A DNA stretch of 23,689 nt from Archangium sp. (GCA_016793585.1 JAEUJR010000962.1:1-23689); one strand, 5' to 3'. Shown: positions 15,183-23,193, numbered from the stretch's first letter. Translations and numbers: made by a program. The notes: generated by a model from the letters alone, not told the origin.

Positions 15183-16268
15183 ATGAAGAAGATCGCCGTC
15201 CTCACCTCGGGTGGAGACTCGCCCGGAATGAACGCCGCGATTCGCGCCATCACCAAGCTCGCCGCCTCGAAGGGCGTGCAGGTCTTCGGAGCCATGGAAG
15301 GCTACGAGGGCCTCATGGACGGCAACTTTCGTGAGCTCACGAAGGTGCTCTCCGACGGCGTGGTGACGGTCGACGTCGAGGTCGACGCAGCAGGTGGGCA
15401 GGGCGGCACCATCATCGGCTCGGCGCGCAGCCTGCGCTTCCGTGAAGCCGAGGGCCGCGCACAGGCCAACATGCAGATGGTGAAACGCGGCCTCGAGGGC
15501 CTCGTCGTCATCGGCGGCAACGGCTCGCTCACGGGAGCGCACATCTTCGCGGGCGAGTCGGGGTTGCCCGTCATCGGCATTCCCGGCTCCATCGACAACG
15601 ACATCGGCTGCACCGCGCTGTGCCTGGGCGTCGACACGGCGCTCAACACCATCGTCGATGCGTGCGACCACATCTCAGACACCGCACGCGCACACCGCCG
15701 GGCCTTCGTCGTCGAGGTCATGGGCCGTGACTGCGGCTACCTCGCCATGGCCAGCGCCATCGCGCTGGCCGCCGACGCCGTGTTGATTCGTGAGCAGGGC
15801 AAGAGCGAGGAGCAGCTCATCGCCGACCTCTCGAACGTCATTCGCAATGGCTACGCGCGCGGCAAACGGCGCATTCTCATCATCAAGGCCGAGGGCGTGC
15901 AGGTGCCGTGTACGCGGCTGGTGCGCCTGACCGAAGAGTCGATGCGCGCCGACATGCCGAACGTCGAGATTCGGGCGACGGTGCTCGGCCATGTCGTGCG
16001 GGGCGGCAACCCGAGCTACCAGGACAGGGCCATCGCCGGGCGCCTCGGCTTCGCGGCGGTGGGCGCGCTGTTGCGTGGCCTGTCTGACTCGATGGCCGCG
16101 TGGCTGCCTCCCGTACAGGGAGGCACGCCGACCGAAGACTCGTCGGTGCAGATGTTCTCGCTCGAGCGCGTGCTGACCGAGACCGCCGCCGTCATCGACG
16201 GCTCGAGCCCGGTGACGAAGCGCCGTCTCGCGTTGATGGAGAAGGCCTCGGGCGTGCTGGCGCTCTGA
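15183..16268 (+). CDS. pfkA: 6-phosphofructokinase
   Basis: This 361-aa enzyme phosphorylates fructose 6-phosphate to the 1,6-bisphosphate in glycolysis. Group-A motifs are in order: GGDSPGMN (10-17), GGNGS (111-115), PGSIDND (134-140) with the catalytic Asp of IDND, MGRDCGYLA (180-188), AEG (236-238) and LGHVVRGGNPSYQDR (268-282). Gly114 is the residue that usually marks ATP rather than pyrophosphate use. Two changes stand out: Asn113 replaces the Mg-binding Asp of GGDGS, and Val272 replaces the Gln of the usual LGxxQRGG. The protein is about 40 residues longer than E. coli PfkA. The start at ATG 15183 follows AAGGGAG. It converges on the glycoside-hydrolase-like gene with 7 bp between stops. 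Confidence 0.93.
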   Translation: MKKIAVLTSGGDSPGMNAAIRAITKLAASKGVQVFGAMEGYEGLMDGNFRELTKVLSDGVVTVDVEVDAAGGQGGTIIGSARSLRFREAEGRAQANMQMVKRGLEGLVVIGGNGSLTGAHIFAGESGLPVIGIPGSIDNDIGCTALCLGVDTALNTIVDACDHISDTARAHRRAFVVEVMGRDCGYLAMASAIALAADAVLIREQGKSEEQLIADLSNVIRNGYARGKRRILIIKAEGVQVPCTRLVRLTEESMRADMPNVEIRATVLGHVVRGGNPSYQDRAIAGRLGFAAVGALLRGLSDSMAAWLPPVQGGTPTEDSSVQMFSLERVLTETAAVIDGSSPVTKRRLALMEKASGVLAL

Positions 16269-16282
16269 TCGGTCGTCAGAGC
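16262..16282. terminator. Perfect hairpin joining the stop codons of pfkA and the opposing gene
   Basis: GCTCTGA (16262-16268) and TCAGAGC (16276-16282) form a perfect 7-bp stem with a 7-nt loop. Each arm carries one stop codon: TGA of the phosphofructokinase and, on the other strand, TGA of the 676-aa lipoprotein. It is the only intergenic sequence available to end both transcripts. No T-tract follows on either strand, so it may act with Rho or as an RNA-stabilising 3' stem. Confidence 0.5.
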
Positions 16283-18306
16283 ACGCAGGCAGGAATGAAG
16301 AGGCCTTCGCCCAGCAGCAGGTTGCGCACCTGCGCGCGCTCGCGCTTCCAGAAGCACAACGTGTCGGCCTCGCGCAGGTAGCCGTAGTCGTAGAAGGTCG
16401 GGTTGTCGTTGTTGCGCAGAAGCTCGACGCCGTCGGGGTCCCACAGCGCGTTTCGCCGCTTTCGAACGAGGGTCTCGGCCTTCGCGAGCTCGCTCTCGGC
16501 GCGCTGCAGCAGGGCCGAAGCGTCACCTCCGTCGGCCGAGACCGCCACCGCGCGATAGAGCGCGTGAATGAAGCGGCTGCGCGCGGCGGTGATGGCGAAG
16601 CCGTCGCTCAGCTCGGCGAGCCACGCGTTGCCGGTGGGAAGCTCCAGCGCCACGAGCTCGTCGTCGAGCGCCGTCAGTTGGGCCGCGAACTGCTCGAGCG
16701 GGTCGAGCACGCGGGTGACGAAGCCGGCGCGGTCGGCCGCCGTCATCGCGCGCAGGTCGGCGAAGAGCACGCGGTCGGGCTGAGAGACGATGCCGCGCGC
16801 CTTGCCCACCTCGATGACTTCGTCGCGGCTGGCGAGGTACGCGGCGAGCCTGCGCGTGAGCAGCCCGTCGTATTGAACGTCGCCCAGCCGCCGCACGAGG
16901 TCGGCTGCTGCGAGTCCCTTCGCTCCGAACGGCGCGAACTGCTCGCGAACCGGCGCGTCCCACGTGGAGGGCAACTCGTAGGTCATGCGCAGCGTCGCCA
17001 CGTCGGTCTGCCAATAGCCCCACTCCCAGCCGGTGCTGAACAACACGTGCTGGCGAAGTCGGCCCGCCGCTTTGAGGCGCGTGAGGTCGAGGTGCCGGCT
17101 CTTCACGTACAGCGGCAGGTACGTCGGCACGCTGTTGTCGAAGGCAATCCAGTAGGCCGACTCGGGGTAGTAGGCGACCGGCCTGCCCGTGCGCACGCGC
17201 TCTTCGAGGAACGCGCGGTGCTCGCTGAAGTCGTCGTGCAGGTACGCGCCGCCGGCGTCGTCGTAGAGGTTGTAGAAGAAGACGGTGTGCACCCACGGCA
17301 CGATGGCCGGGTTCGTGTAGCGCACGAGGAAGTAATAGAGCTGCCGCACGCCCATGTAGTCGACGCGCAGGTCGGGGAAGTTTCCGACGTGAACGCTGCA
17401 GACCATCTCGATGCCGGGCCGCACCCGCTGGAGCGCCGCGTACGTCTCGTCGACCTTCTGCACGAGCTGGGCAGGGTCGGCCTTGAAGAACTCGCCGAAG
17501 GCGACCTGCACCGAGACGTACGGCGTCTCGTCGAGCAGCACGTGCAGCCGCCGCTCGAGCTCGGCCATCGCGTTGGGGCTGCTCTCGTCGTCGATGAGGT
17601 CGAACGAGAGCTGCAGGTTCGACTTGCCGAAGAGCTGAATCGCGATGCCGAGGTCGACGCCGCGGGAGGTGGCGTAGGCGAGAAGCTGCTTCGTGTGCGC
17701 GCGCCAGGCGCGGGTCTTCTCGTCGTCGTTGGTGATGTCGTCGAGCGCGTACATCGAGACGAAGTTGCCGCGGTTCTTCACCACGAAGTCGATGGTGCGG
17801 CGCGCGCCCTCGAGGTTCTTCGCCGACGGCACCCAGAAGTCGTAGAGCGCCTCGATGGGGTGCAGCGTGTGCAGGTGCAGCCCGCGCCGAACGTCGACCT
17901 CGGGCGCGTGCTCCTTGCCGAACACCGACTCGTCGATGGGCAGGAACGCTTGCGGCACGTACGTCTTCCACGGGTGGTGAAAGCGGTAGCCGTGCAGCTC
18001 GAGCACGTGGGCGACGCCGTACTGCACGCCGAGCGGAAGGCCGCCAGAGATGACGAGGCGGTTGCCGTCGCGATCGATGCGGTAGCAGTCGGTGCAGTCG
18101 GTGCGCTCGACGACAGAGACGGTGACGCTGGTGCGGCCCGTGGCGGTACGGGGCGCGCTGCTTCGCTGCATCATCACGCGCGGGTCGGGCAGGTACTCGA
18201 GGCTCGCCTGCACGAGCGGGGCAGCGCCGTCGGTCGTGACGAAGTCGATGCCCGTCGGCGGTGCGGCGCACGAGGTGAGCAGCAGGAGAACGAGCGCGGG
18301 TCGCAT
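16276..18306 (-). CDS. Putative glycoside-hydrolase-like lipoprotein, family unassigned
   Basis: This 676-aa protein opens with MRPALVLLLLTSC, a lipoprotein signal with Cys13. Residues about 20-125 look like the small N-terminal domain found in GH20, GH67 and related enzymes: DGNRLVISGGLPLGVQYGVAHVL (in two blocks) leads into LELHGYRFHHPWKTYVP. The next ~350 residues have the alternation of a TIM-barrel hydrolase, with FVVKNRGNFVSMYALDD, VDLGIAIQLF and VSVQVAFGEFF, where Glu272 is a candidate acid. WEWGYWQTD comes later. The last ~170 residues appear helical. I cannot assign a family or name catalytic residues with certainty. An exported polysaccharide-active enzyme is the best guess. It diverges from the radical SAM gene across 69 bp. 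Confidence 0.72.
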   Translation of the reverse strand: MRPALVLLLLTSCAAPPTGIDFVTTDGAAPLVQASLEYLPDPRVMMQRSSAPRTATGRTSVTVSVVERTDCTDCYRIDRDGNRLVISGGLPLGVQYGVAHVLELHGYRFHHPWKTYVPQAFLPIDESVFGKEHAPEVDVRRGLHLHTLHPIEALYDFWVPSAKNLEGARRTIDFVVKNRGNFVSMYALDDITNDDEKTRAWRAHTKQLLAYATSRGVDLGIAIQLFGKSNLQLSFDLIDDESSPNAMAELERRLHVLLDETPYVSVQVAFGEFFKADPAQLVQKVDETYAALQRVRPGIEMVCSVHVGNFPDLRVDYMGVRQLYYFLVRYTNPAIVPWVHTVFFYNLYDDAGGAYLHDDFSEHRAFLEERVRTGRPVAYYPESAYWIAFDNSVPTYLPLYVKSRHLDLTRLKAAGRLRQHVLFSTGWEWGYWQTDVATLRMTYELPSTWDAPVREQFAPFGAKGLAAADLVRRLGDVQYDGLLTRRLAAYLASRDEVIEVGKARGIVSQPDRVLFADLRAMTAADRAGFVTRVLDPLEQFAAQLTALDDELVALELPTGNAWLAELSDGFAITAARSRFIHALYRAVAVSADGGDASALLQRAESELAKAETLVRKRRNALWDPDGVELLRNNDNPTFYDYGYLREADTLCFWKRERAQVRNLLLGEGLFIPACVL

Positions 18307-18375
18307 CGCGCGGAATCTACCCGTGTGGCTGGTGCCGCAGCGGTGTCTCTGGTTGGTGACTATGCTTGCGCCCTC

Positions 18376-18975
18376 GTGAAGCTGCGCGTCGCCCAGAAGA
18401 TTCGAGACACCGAGGCCGAAGGGCCGGGCGTGCGCTTCGCGCTCTGGGTGCAGGGCTGCTCCATTCGCTGCCCGGGCTGCTGCAACCCCGAGATGTTCGT
18501 TCACGGGAAGGGCGGCGTCGAAGTCGAGGTCGCCGCGCTCGCCGAAGAGATTCTCGCGACGCCGCGCATCGAAGGGGTGTCGGTGCTGGGCGGTGAGCCG
18601 TTCGAGCAGCCCGACGGCGTCGCCGAGCTGTGCCGTCTGGTGAAGGCGGGCGGCAAGACGGTGATGCTCTACAGCGGCTACACGCTGGCCGAGCTCCGTG
18701 AGCAGGCGAAGACGAAGCCCGGCGTGCAGGCCATGCTCGACACGGCCGACCTGCTGCTCGACGGCCGCTACGACGCGACGAAGCCCGAGCAGGCGCGACG
18801 CTGGGTGGGCTCCACGAACCAGCAGCTGCACTTCTTCACCACGGCCTACCGCCCCGACGAGCCCCGCTTCTGGAGCAGCAACACCGTCGAGCTGCGCCTC
18901 GAGAACGGGAAGCTCACCATCAACGGCTGGCCCGCTCCGGCCGACGTGCTGCGCCAATTTCTGCGAAGCTCCTGA
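18376..18975 (+). CDS. NrdG-like radical SAM protein
   Basis: This 199-aa protein starts at GTG 18376 and resembles the anaerobic ribonucleotide-reductase activase NrdG. The cluster motif CSIRCPGC gives Cys28, Cys32 and Cys35, the radical SAM CX3CX2C spacing, with an extra Cys36. VLGGEPFEQP (70-79) matches the SAM-binding GGEP region, YSGYTLAEL (99-107) matches the WTGYTFEEL of NrdG, and RRWVGSTNQQ (141-150) matches the conserved GSSNQ strand. No nrdD-like glycyl-radical partner is in the window. The next gene begins 5 bp after its stop codon, so it is the first gene of a three-gene operon with a 332-aa protein and an SRPBCC protein. It may activate or modify one of those partners instead of NrdD. 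Confidence 0.82.
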   Translation: MKLRVAQKIRDTEAEGPGVRFALWVQGCSIRCPGCCNPEMFVHGKGGVEVEVAALAEEILATPRIEGVSVLGGEPFEQPDGVAELCRLVKAGGKTVMLYSGYTLAELREQAKTKPGVQAMLDTADLLLDGRYDATKPEQARRWVGSTNQQLHFFTTAYRPDEPRFWSSNTVELRLENGKLTINGWPAPADVLRQFLRSS

Positions 18976-18980
18976 CCCGC

Positions 18981-19979
18981 ATGTCGCTCGCCCGCGTCAC
19001 CCACGCCGAAGCCAACCTCATCACCCTCGCGCGCTGTGTCGTCGGCAGCGGCCCGGGCTCCGAGCTCACCAGACTGCTGCTCGTCAGCGTCGCGCCGCCT
19101 GCGAAGCTGGGCCCCACGTCGACTTCGCTGCTCGAAGAGACGCTCGCGCGTGGTGTCGGGTTCGCGCTGCTCAAAGAGGGCGGCTGGACGAACGAGGTCG
19201 ATGGCCGGCTGTGGAGCCACGACCTTCCGCCGCTCACGTTCACGGCGAACACCATTCGTCTGCTGCAGTGGGCGCTGAAGTTGCCGCTCGCCGAGCCCGA
19301 CGTCGCGACGCTCCATTTTCAGGGAGCACTCACGCCGTCGGAAGAGGTCTTTGCGGCGCTGTTGCTCGAGCGCGCGCGAGGCACTGCCGCCGAAGCGACG
19401 TTGATGGGCCAGGCCGAGCTGCGCAGCCTGCCGCTCGTGCAGTTGATGCACGCAGCGCCCATGGGCCGCGTCGGAAAGCTGACGGTGGCGCCGCTGACGA
19501 AGCTTCATCTGCCCTTCGTGCGTGGCCTGCTCGACCTGCTCGGCGACGCGTGGCTGTCGGCCGAGCTGTTCAAGGCCCAGCTCGCGCAGCCGAAGGTGCT
19601 CGCGTCGGTCGGCCGGGCCCAGGCGGCCATCGCCGCTTCGTTCCTCGACGTCATCGACCAGCACCAGCAGCGTCACCTCGCGCGGTTCTTCGTCGACGCG
19701 GCGGCGGCGTGGCTCTCGAGTCGCAGCGGTGCAGCCGACCTCGTCTCGCTCGACCCCGAGTCTCCACTGCGTGAACGTGGCGAGGCGCGTCAGCAGGCGG
19801 GCGCGTTGTGGCGCGTGATTCAGCGCCTCGAGCAGTGGGACCAGGTGCATCGCTCGACGCGCTTCATCGACGATGGCTACGACGTCGCGCAGGCGCTCGT
19901 GAAGGACTGGGAGCGGCTCGGCCCCAACGGCTTCGCGGCGGCGGGTCGAATTCTCGGCGAGCTCGAAGCCCTCACGTGA
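18981..19979 (+). CDS. Protein of unknown function, second in the radical SAM operon
   Basis: This 332-aa protein starts at ATG 18981, 5 bp after the radical SAM stop codon, and its TGA is overlapped by the start of the SRPBCC gene (GTGA). I do not recognise a domain. No signal peptide or membrane segment is visible. It is Leu/Ala-rich, largely helical and has few cysteines, with a Trp-rich middle (WTNEVDGRLWSHDLPPLTF about 73-91). An AELRSLPLVQLMHAAPMG segment and a C-terminal helical part (VIQRLEQWDQVHRSTRFIDDGY) follow. No glycyl-radical motif is evident, so it is unlikely to be an NrdD. Coupling to its neighbours suggests a joint function. A search against the helical accessory families of FtsH/MoxR/vWA ternary systems would be one way to test for a conflict-related role. 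Confidence 0.72.
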   Translation: MSLARVTHAEANLITLARCVVGSGPGSELTRLLLVSVAPPAKLGPTSTSLLEETLARGVGFALLKEGGWTNEVDGRLWSHDLPPLTFTANTIRLLQWALKLPLAEPDVATLHFQGALTPSEEVFAALLLERARGTAAEATLMGQAELRSLPLVQLMHAAPMGRVGKLTVAPLTKLHLPFVRGLLDLLGDAWLSAELFKAQLAQPKVLASVGRAQAAIAASFLDVIDQHQQRHLARFFVDAAAAWLSSRSGAADLVSLDPESPLRERGEARQQAGALWRVIQRLEQWDQVHRSTRFIDDGYDVAQALVKDWERLGPNGFAAAGRILGELEALT

Positions 19980-20422
19980 GCCAGCCCGAAGCGCGCGCCT
20001 CCATCGACGTTCCCGCGAGCATCGAGCGTGTGTGGCAGGTGCTGACCGCGCTCGACCGCTACGGCGAGTGGAACCCCTTCATCGTGAAGGTCGATGGTGG
20101 CGCGACACCGGTGCTGGGCGGGCGGCTGGTGCTGCACGTGAAGTGGCATGACGGCGGCGGAGCGGCGTCGGGTGAGCTCGTCACCCGGGTCGACCCACCG
20201 GGAGCGGTGGCGGCGCTCGCGTGGCGCTTCACCGGCGTGTTGCCGACGCTCGGGCTCGTTCGCGCCGAGCGGCTGCAGACTCTGACGCGCCTCGACGACG
20301 CGCGCACCCGGTACGAGAGCGTCGAGGTCTTCCACGGCCTGCTCGCGGGCTTCGTTCCACTCCGGAAGGTGCAGCGCGGTTTCGAGCGTCAGGCCGAAGC
20401 GCTGCGCGACGCCGCGCGCTGA
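19976..20422 (+). CDS. SRPBCC-family (START-like) protein
   Basis: This 148-aa cytosolic protein starts at GTG 19976, which overlaps the preceding gene's TGA by 4 bp (GTGA), so translation is coupled. The N-terminus ASIDVPASIERVWQVLTALDRYGEWNPF is the classic opening of SRPBCC/polyketide-cyclase-like helix-grip proteins. The following strands (GGRLVLHVKW, ASGELVTRVDPPGAVAALAW, YESVEVFHG) and the closing helix (VQRGFERQAEALRD) complete the fold. These proteins bind hydrophobic ligands in an internal cavity. The ligand here is unknown. The last 34 bp overlap the end of the MYXO-CTERM-like gene on the opposite strand. Confidence 0.87.
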   Translation: MSQPEARASIDVPASIERVWQVLTALDRYGEWNPFIVKVDGGATPVLGGRLVLHVKWHDGGGAASGELVTRVDPPGAVAALAWRFTGVLPTLGLVRAERLQTLTRLDDARTRYESVEVFHGLLAGFVPLRKVQRGFERQAEALRDAAR

Positions 20423-23193
20423 CGACGACGGAGCACCGCCAGCAGACCGAGCCCCATCATCGGAGACCAGCCCGAGCTGCCGCACGAGCACCCCGAGGCC
20501 ATCGTCTGCGCGCCGCCGCCACCCGAGCCGCCAGCGGTTGCAGAGCCGCCAGCGGTTGAGCCGCCAGCCGTCGCAGCGCCACCGGCCGTCGCAGAGCCAC
20601 CGGCCGTCGCAGAGCCGCCAGCTGTCGCAGAGCCGCCAGCCGTCGCAGAGCCGCCAGCCGTCGCAGAGCCGCCAGCCGTCGCAGAACCACCGGCCGTCGC
20701 AGAACCACCGCCTGCACTGCCGCCTCCGGCTGATCCTCCGCCCGTCCCGGTCGTGCCCAGCGACAGGTGCCACAGCGCATCTCCCGTGGGGGTCGTCGCG
20801 ACGAAGAAGAGGGAATCACCCACGCGCGTGAAGTTGCGCGGGTTGGACGACGCCGGGCCGGGCGCCAAATCGGCCACTCGCGTCGTGCCCGCGACCGTTC
20901 CATCGGTCACCCATGGCTCGTTGCCCAACTCGTCACCGGCAGCGAAGAAGAACGGCCCATCACCAGGCTCGCGCATCACCCACTGCAACCCATCGGTCAG
21001 GTAGTTCAGCGGAGCGTCGACCGGAGGCACCGCGCTCGTGAGCTCGATCGTCCCGGCCGCGGTTCCATCGGTGCGCCACCATGACGCCAGGGTGCCACCG
21101 TCGGCCGCTCGCCCTGCGAAGAAGACCTGCGTCGGCGTGGGCACGGTGCGCACGATGCTGCCGCGCCAGATGAGCCCTGCGTCGATGCCATTCGAAGCCC
21201 ACACGCCGCCGGGCGAGTTGCTGGTGGTCGAGGTGAACCCCACGGCGAGGTGCCGACTCTGCAGGGGCACGAGCGAGGTGAGCTGCGCCATGCTGAACGG
21301 CAGAGTGGCCATCACCCCCGCATCTCCAGTCGAGTCGACGGTGAAGAAGCCGCTGAAGCCGGTCGCGCCGATGGAGGGCCCGGCGATGAGCAGCCGGCCA
21401 TCGAGCTTCGTCGCAGCGGTGGTGCCCGAGCCGCCGCTCCAGATGACGCGCCCATCTGCAGTGCCTGCCTGCGACCACACCTCACCAGCGGCCGTCGTGA
21501 AGAGGAGCTCGTCTGGAGTGGCGGCGACGAAGAGCACGGCCCCCGCGTCGGGCTGAATCGCCACCGGCCCTGACATCGTGACGTTGGTGATGGCGGAATT
21601 GCCGAACACGATGGCGCGATCGCCTTGACGAAGCAGCACGCCGCGCGCGGCCAGACGAACGCCGCCGTCGGTACCGTTCCAGGTCGAGACTTCGTTTCCG
21701 CCCACCGAGGTCGAGTAGGCAACGCCTCCATCGAGCGTGACCGAGAAGTTGAACGGCGGCAGGCCGGTGAGGTTGCTCGTCGACGACGACGCGACCTCGG
21801 TCGTGAGCGCAGGCGTGACTCGCACCAGCCGTGCTCCGGTCAAGTCCGAGACGAGCGCTGCGGGCCCGGCCGGTGTGTTCCCCAGCAGGTCGATCTGCGA
21901 GATGGACACGGTGGTCGTCGACCAGCCCAGCGCCACCGTTCCTCCGTCGGTACCGTCGGTTCGGTAGAGCGTGGTCGGCCGCGTTCCGCGGGTGAAGGTC
22001 GCCGTCGTGCCGTCACTCGTCAAGCCGCTGGTGCCCTGCGTGAAGAGCTCGGTCGCGACCGAACCTGTCACCGACGCCATCGCGCCGCTGCCCCACGCGA
22101 CGACGACCCCATTCGCGACGGGAACGACCGCCGAGACTCTGGTGAGCAACCCACCGTCGGGGCGCGTGACCGGCACGTTCGCTGGCGACGGTGCGAGCAG
22201 GTCGACGACTCCGAGCGTTCCCTGCTGCTCGTACACCCAGGCGTGTCTTCCCCGCGTCACGATGGCGCTCGGAGTGATTCCGAGGAACGAGACCCGCATG
22301 CCTGCGTCGAGCGAATCGTCGACGGCCCAGAGCGATTGGCCCGAGTTGCCGACGAACACGAGGAACTCGTCGGCAGCGGCGGGTGAGGCGGGGTTGAGGA
22401 GCGACATCACGAGCGTGAGTCCTCCGTCGGGCTCGACTCTGGTGATCGGCGCCCGCTCGCTCGATGTCAGGTTCGAATCGTACGAGAGCGCGTACAGCTG
22501 CCCTCGCGTTCGCAGCAGCTGGGTCGAGCAGTTGCTCGTGCTGCACAGCGCGCGAAGAAACACCCCGCCGTCGGCCGTGTGGCCATCGGTTCTCCACAGC
22601 CCGTTCGAGGCCGCGACGTACAACTGACCATCGGGGCCTTCCGAGACCCAACCCGCCGGGCCGAGCTGTCGGAGCGTGCCGTCGGGCTGGACCGCCGTGA
22701 GCGCGTCATTGAGGGTGTGCAGGACTCCGTTTCGCCAGGGCCTGATGGTTCCCGAGAAGGGGCGCAGCGCGCTGGTGCCCGTGCCAGTGCCGTCGCTTCG
22801 CCACAAGAAGCTCGCCCCCAGCCCGAACGCGCCCGAGCCGCCGACGAAGAGCGCCCCACCGTCGGTGCACGCGAAGCCATCGGAGCCCGTGACCGAGAAG
22901 CGCGGCCCCGGCACGAGGTCACGAATCAGCTCGACCCGGCCACCGTCGGGCACGAGGCGATGCGGCTCCATGCCGGTGTTGATGTCGCCGGCGAGCACGA
23001 ACGAGGTCGAGCCGCACTGGCCCAGCCACGTCGGCCCTCCCTGCACCACGCCGTTCGCCGCAGGAAAGCCGGGCTCCTGGCGAATGACCGTCGGAGTCCC
23101 CAGGGCCTGCGCCACCCTGCTCGTCGCTTCGCTCTCAGGAGCACTGCACGCAGACACCCCGAACAACCCCAGCACCAACCAACCCTTGTTCAT
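20389..23193 (-). CDS. ELWxxDGT-repeat surface protein with MYXO-CTERM-like anchor
   Basis: This 934-aa protein has an N-terminal signal that contains a lipobox (MNKGWLVLGLFGVSAC, Cys16). The body carries several ELWxxDGT-type repeats, for example FLWRSDGTGTGT, LYRTDGTDGGT, SWWRTDGTAAGT and PWVTDGTVAGTT, typical of beta-propeller-like surface proteins. A Gly/Ser/Ala/Thr linker of about ten SATAGG-like units leads to the C-terminus. There SGCSCGSSGW, a short hydrophobic stretch (MMGLGLLAVL) and RRRQR form a MYXO-CTERM-like sorting signal. The start is ATG 23191-23193 after GGGAG. The function is unknown and cell-surface display is likely. Having both a lipobox and a C-terminal anchor is unusual. 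The 3' end overlaps the SRPBCC gene by 34 bp. Confidence 0.88.
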   Translation of the reverse strand: MNKGWLVLGLFGVSACSAPESEATSRVAQALGTPTVIRQEPGFPAANGVVQGGPTWLGQCGSTSFVLAGDINTGMEPHRLVPDGGRVELIRDLVPGPRFSVTGSDGFACTDGGALFVGGSGAFGLGASFLWRSDGTGTGTSALRPFSGTIRPWRNGVLHTLNDALTAVQPDGTLRQLGPAGWVSEGPDGQLYVAASNGLWRTDGHTADGGVFLRALCSTSNCSTQLLRTRGQLYALSYDSNLTSSERAPITRVEPDGGLTLVMSLLNPASPAAADEFLVFVGNSGQSLWAVDDSLDAGMRVSFLGITPSAIVTRGRHAWVYEQQGTLGVVDLLAPSPANVPVTRPDGGLLTRVSAVVPVANGVVVAWGSGAMASVTGSVATELFTQGTSGLTSDGTTATFTRGTRPTTLYRTDGTDGGTVALGWSTTTVSISQIDLLGNTPAGPAALVSDLTGARLVRVTPALTTEVASSSTSNLTGLPPFNFSVTLDGGVAYSTSVGGNEVSTWNGTDGGVRLAARGVLLRQGDRAIVFGNSAITNVTMSGPVAIQPDAGAVLFVAATPDELLFTTAAGEVWSQAGTADGRVIWSGGSGTTAATKLDGRLLIAGPSIGATGFSGFFTVDSTGDAGVMATLPFSMAQLTSLVPLQSRHLAVGFTSTTSNSPGGVWASNGIDAGLIWRGSIVRTVPTPTQVFFAGRAADGGTLASWWRTDGTAAGTIELTSAVPPVDAPLNYLTDGLQWVMREPGDGPFFFAAGDELGNEPWVTDGTVAGTTRVADLAPGPASSNPRNFTRVGDSLFFVATTPTGDALWHLSLGTTGTGGGSAGGGSAGGGSATAGGSATAGGSATAGGSATAGGSATAGGSATAGGSATAGGAATAGGSTAGGSATAGGSGGGGAQTMASGCSCGSSGWSPMMGLGLLAVLRRRQRAASRSASA
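20525..20714 (-). repeat. 18-bp tandem repeats encoding the SATAGG linker
   Basis: About ten units, mostly 18 bp with one shortened 15-bp unit, encode Ser-Ala-Thr-Ala-Gly-Gly. Units differ at a few synonymous positions (GCCGCCAGCCGTCGCAGA, GCCACCGGCCGTCGCAGA). Every change preserves the frame, so copy number can vary without breaking the downstream anchor. Confidence 0.85.

Noticed and set aside
16564..18375. Upstream extension of the radical SAM frame through the antisense of the hydrolase-like gene
   Set aside because: The frame happens to stay open, but recognisable NrdG-like sequence begins at GTG 18376 and the extension is mirror-frame sequence.
18376..18975. Calling the radical SAM gene nrdG
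   Set aside because: No nrdD is visible and its operon partners are unrelated to ribonucleotide reduction, so only likeness is claimed.
20525..20714. CRISPR-like direct repeats
   Set aside because: Units are contiguous 18-bp in-frame repeats with no unique spacers, and they encode a Gly/Ser/Ala/Thr linker.
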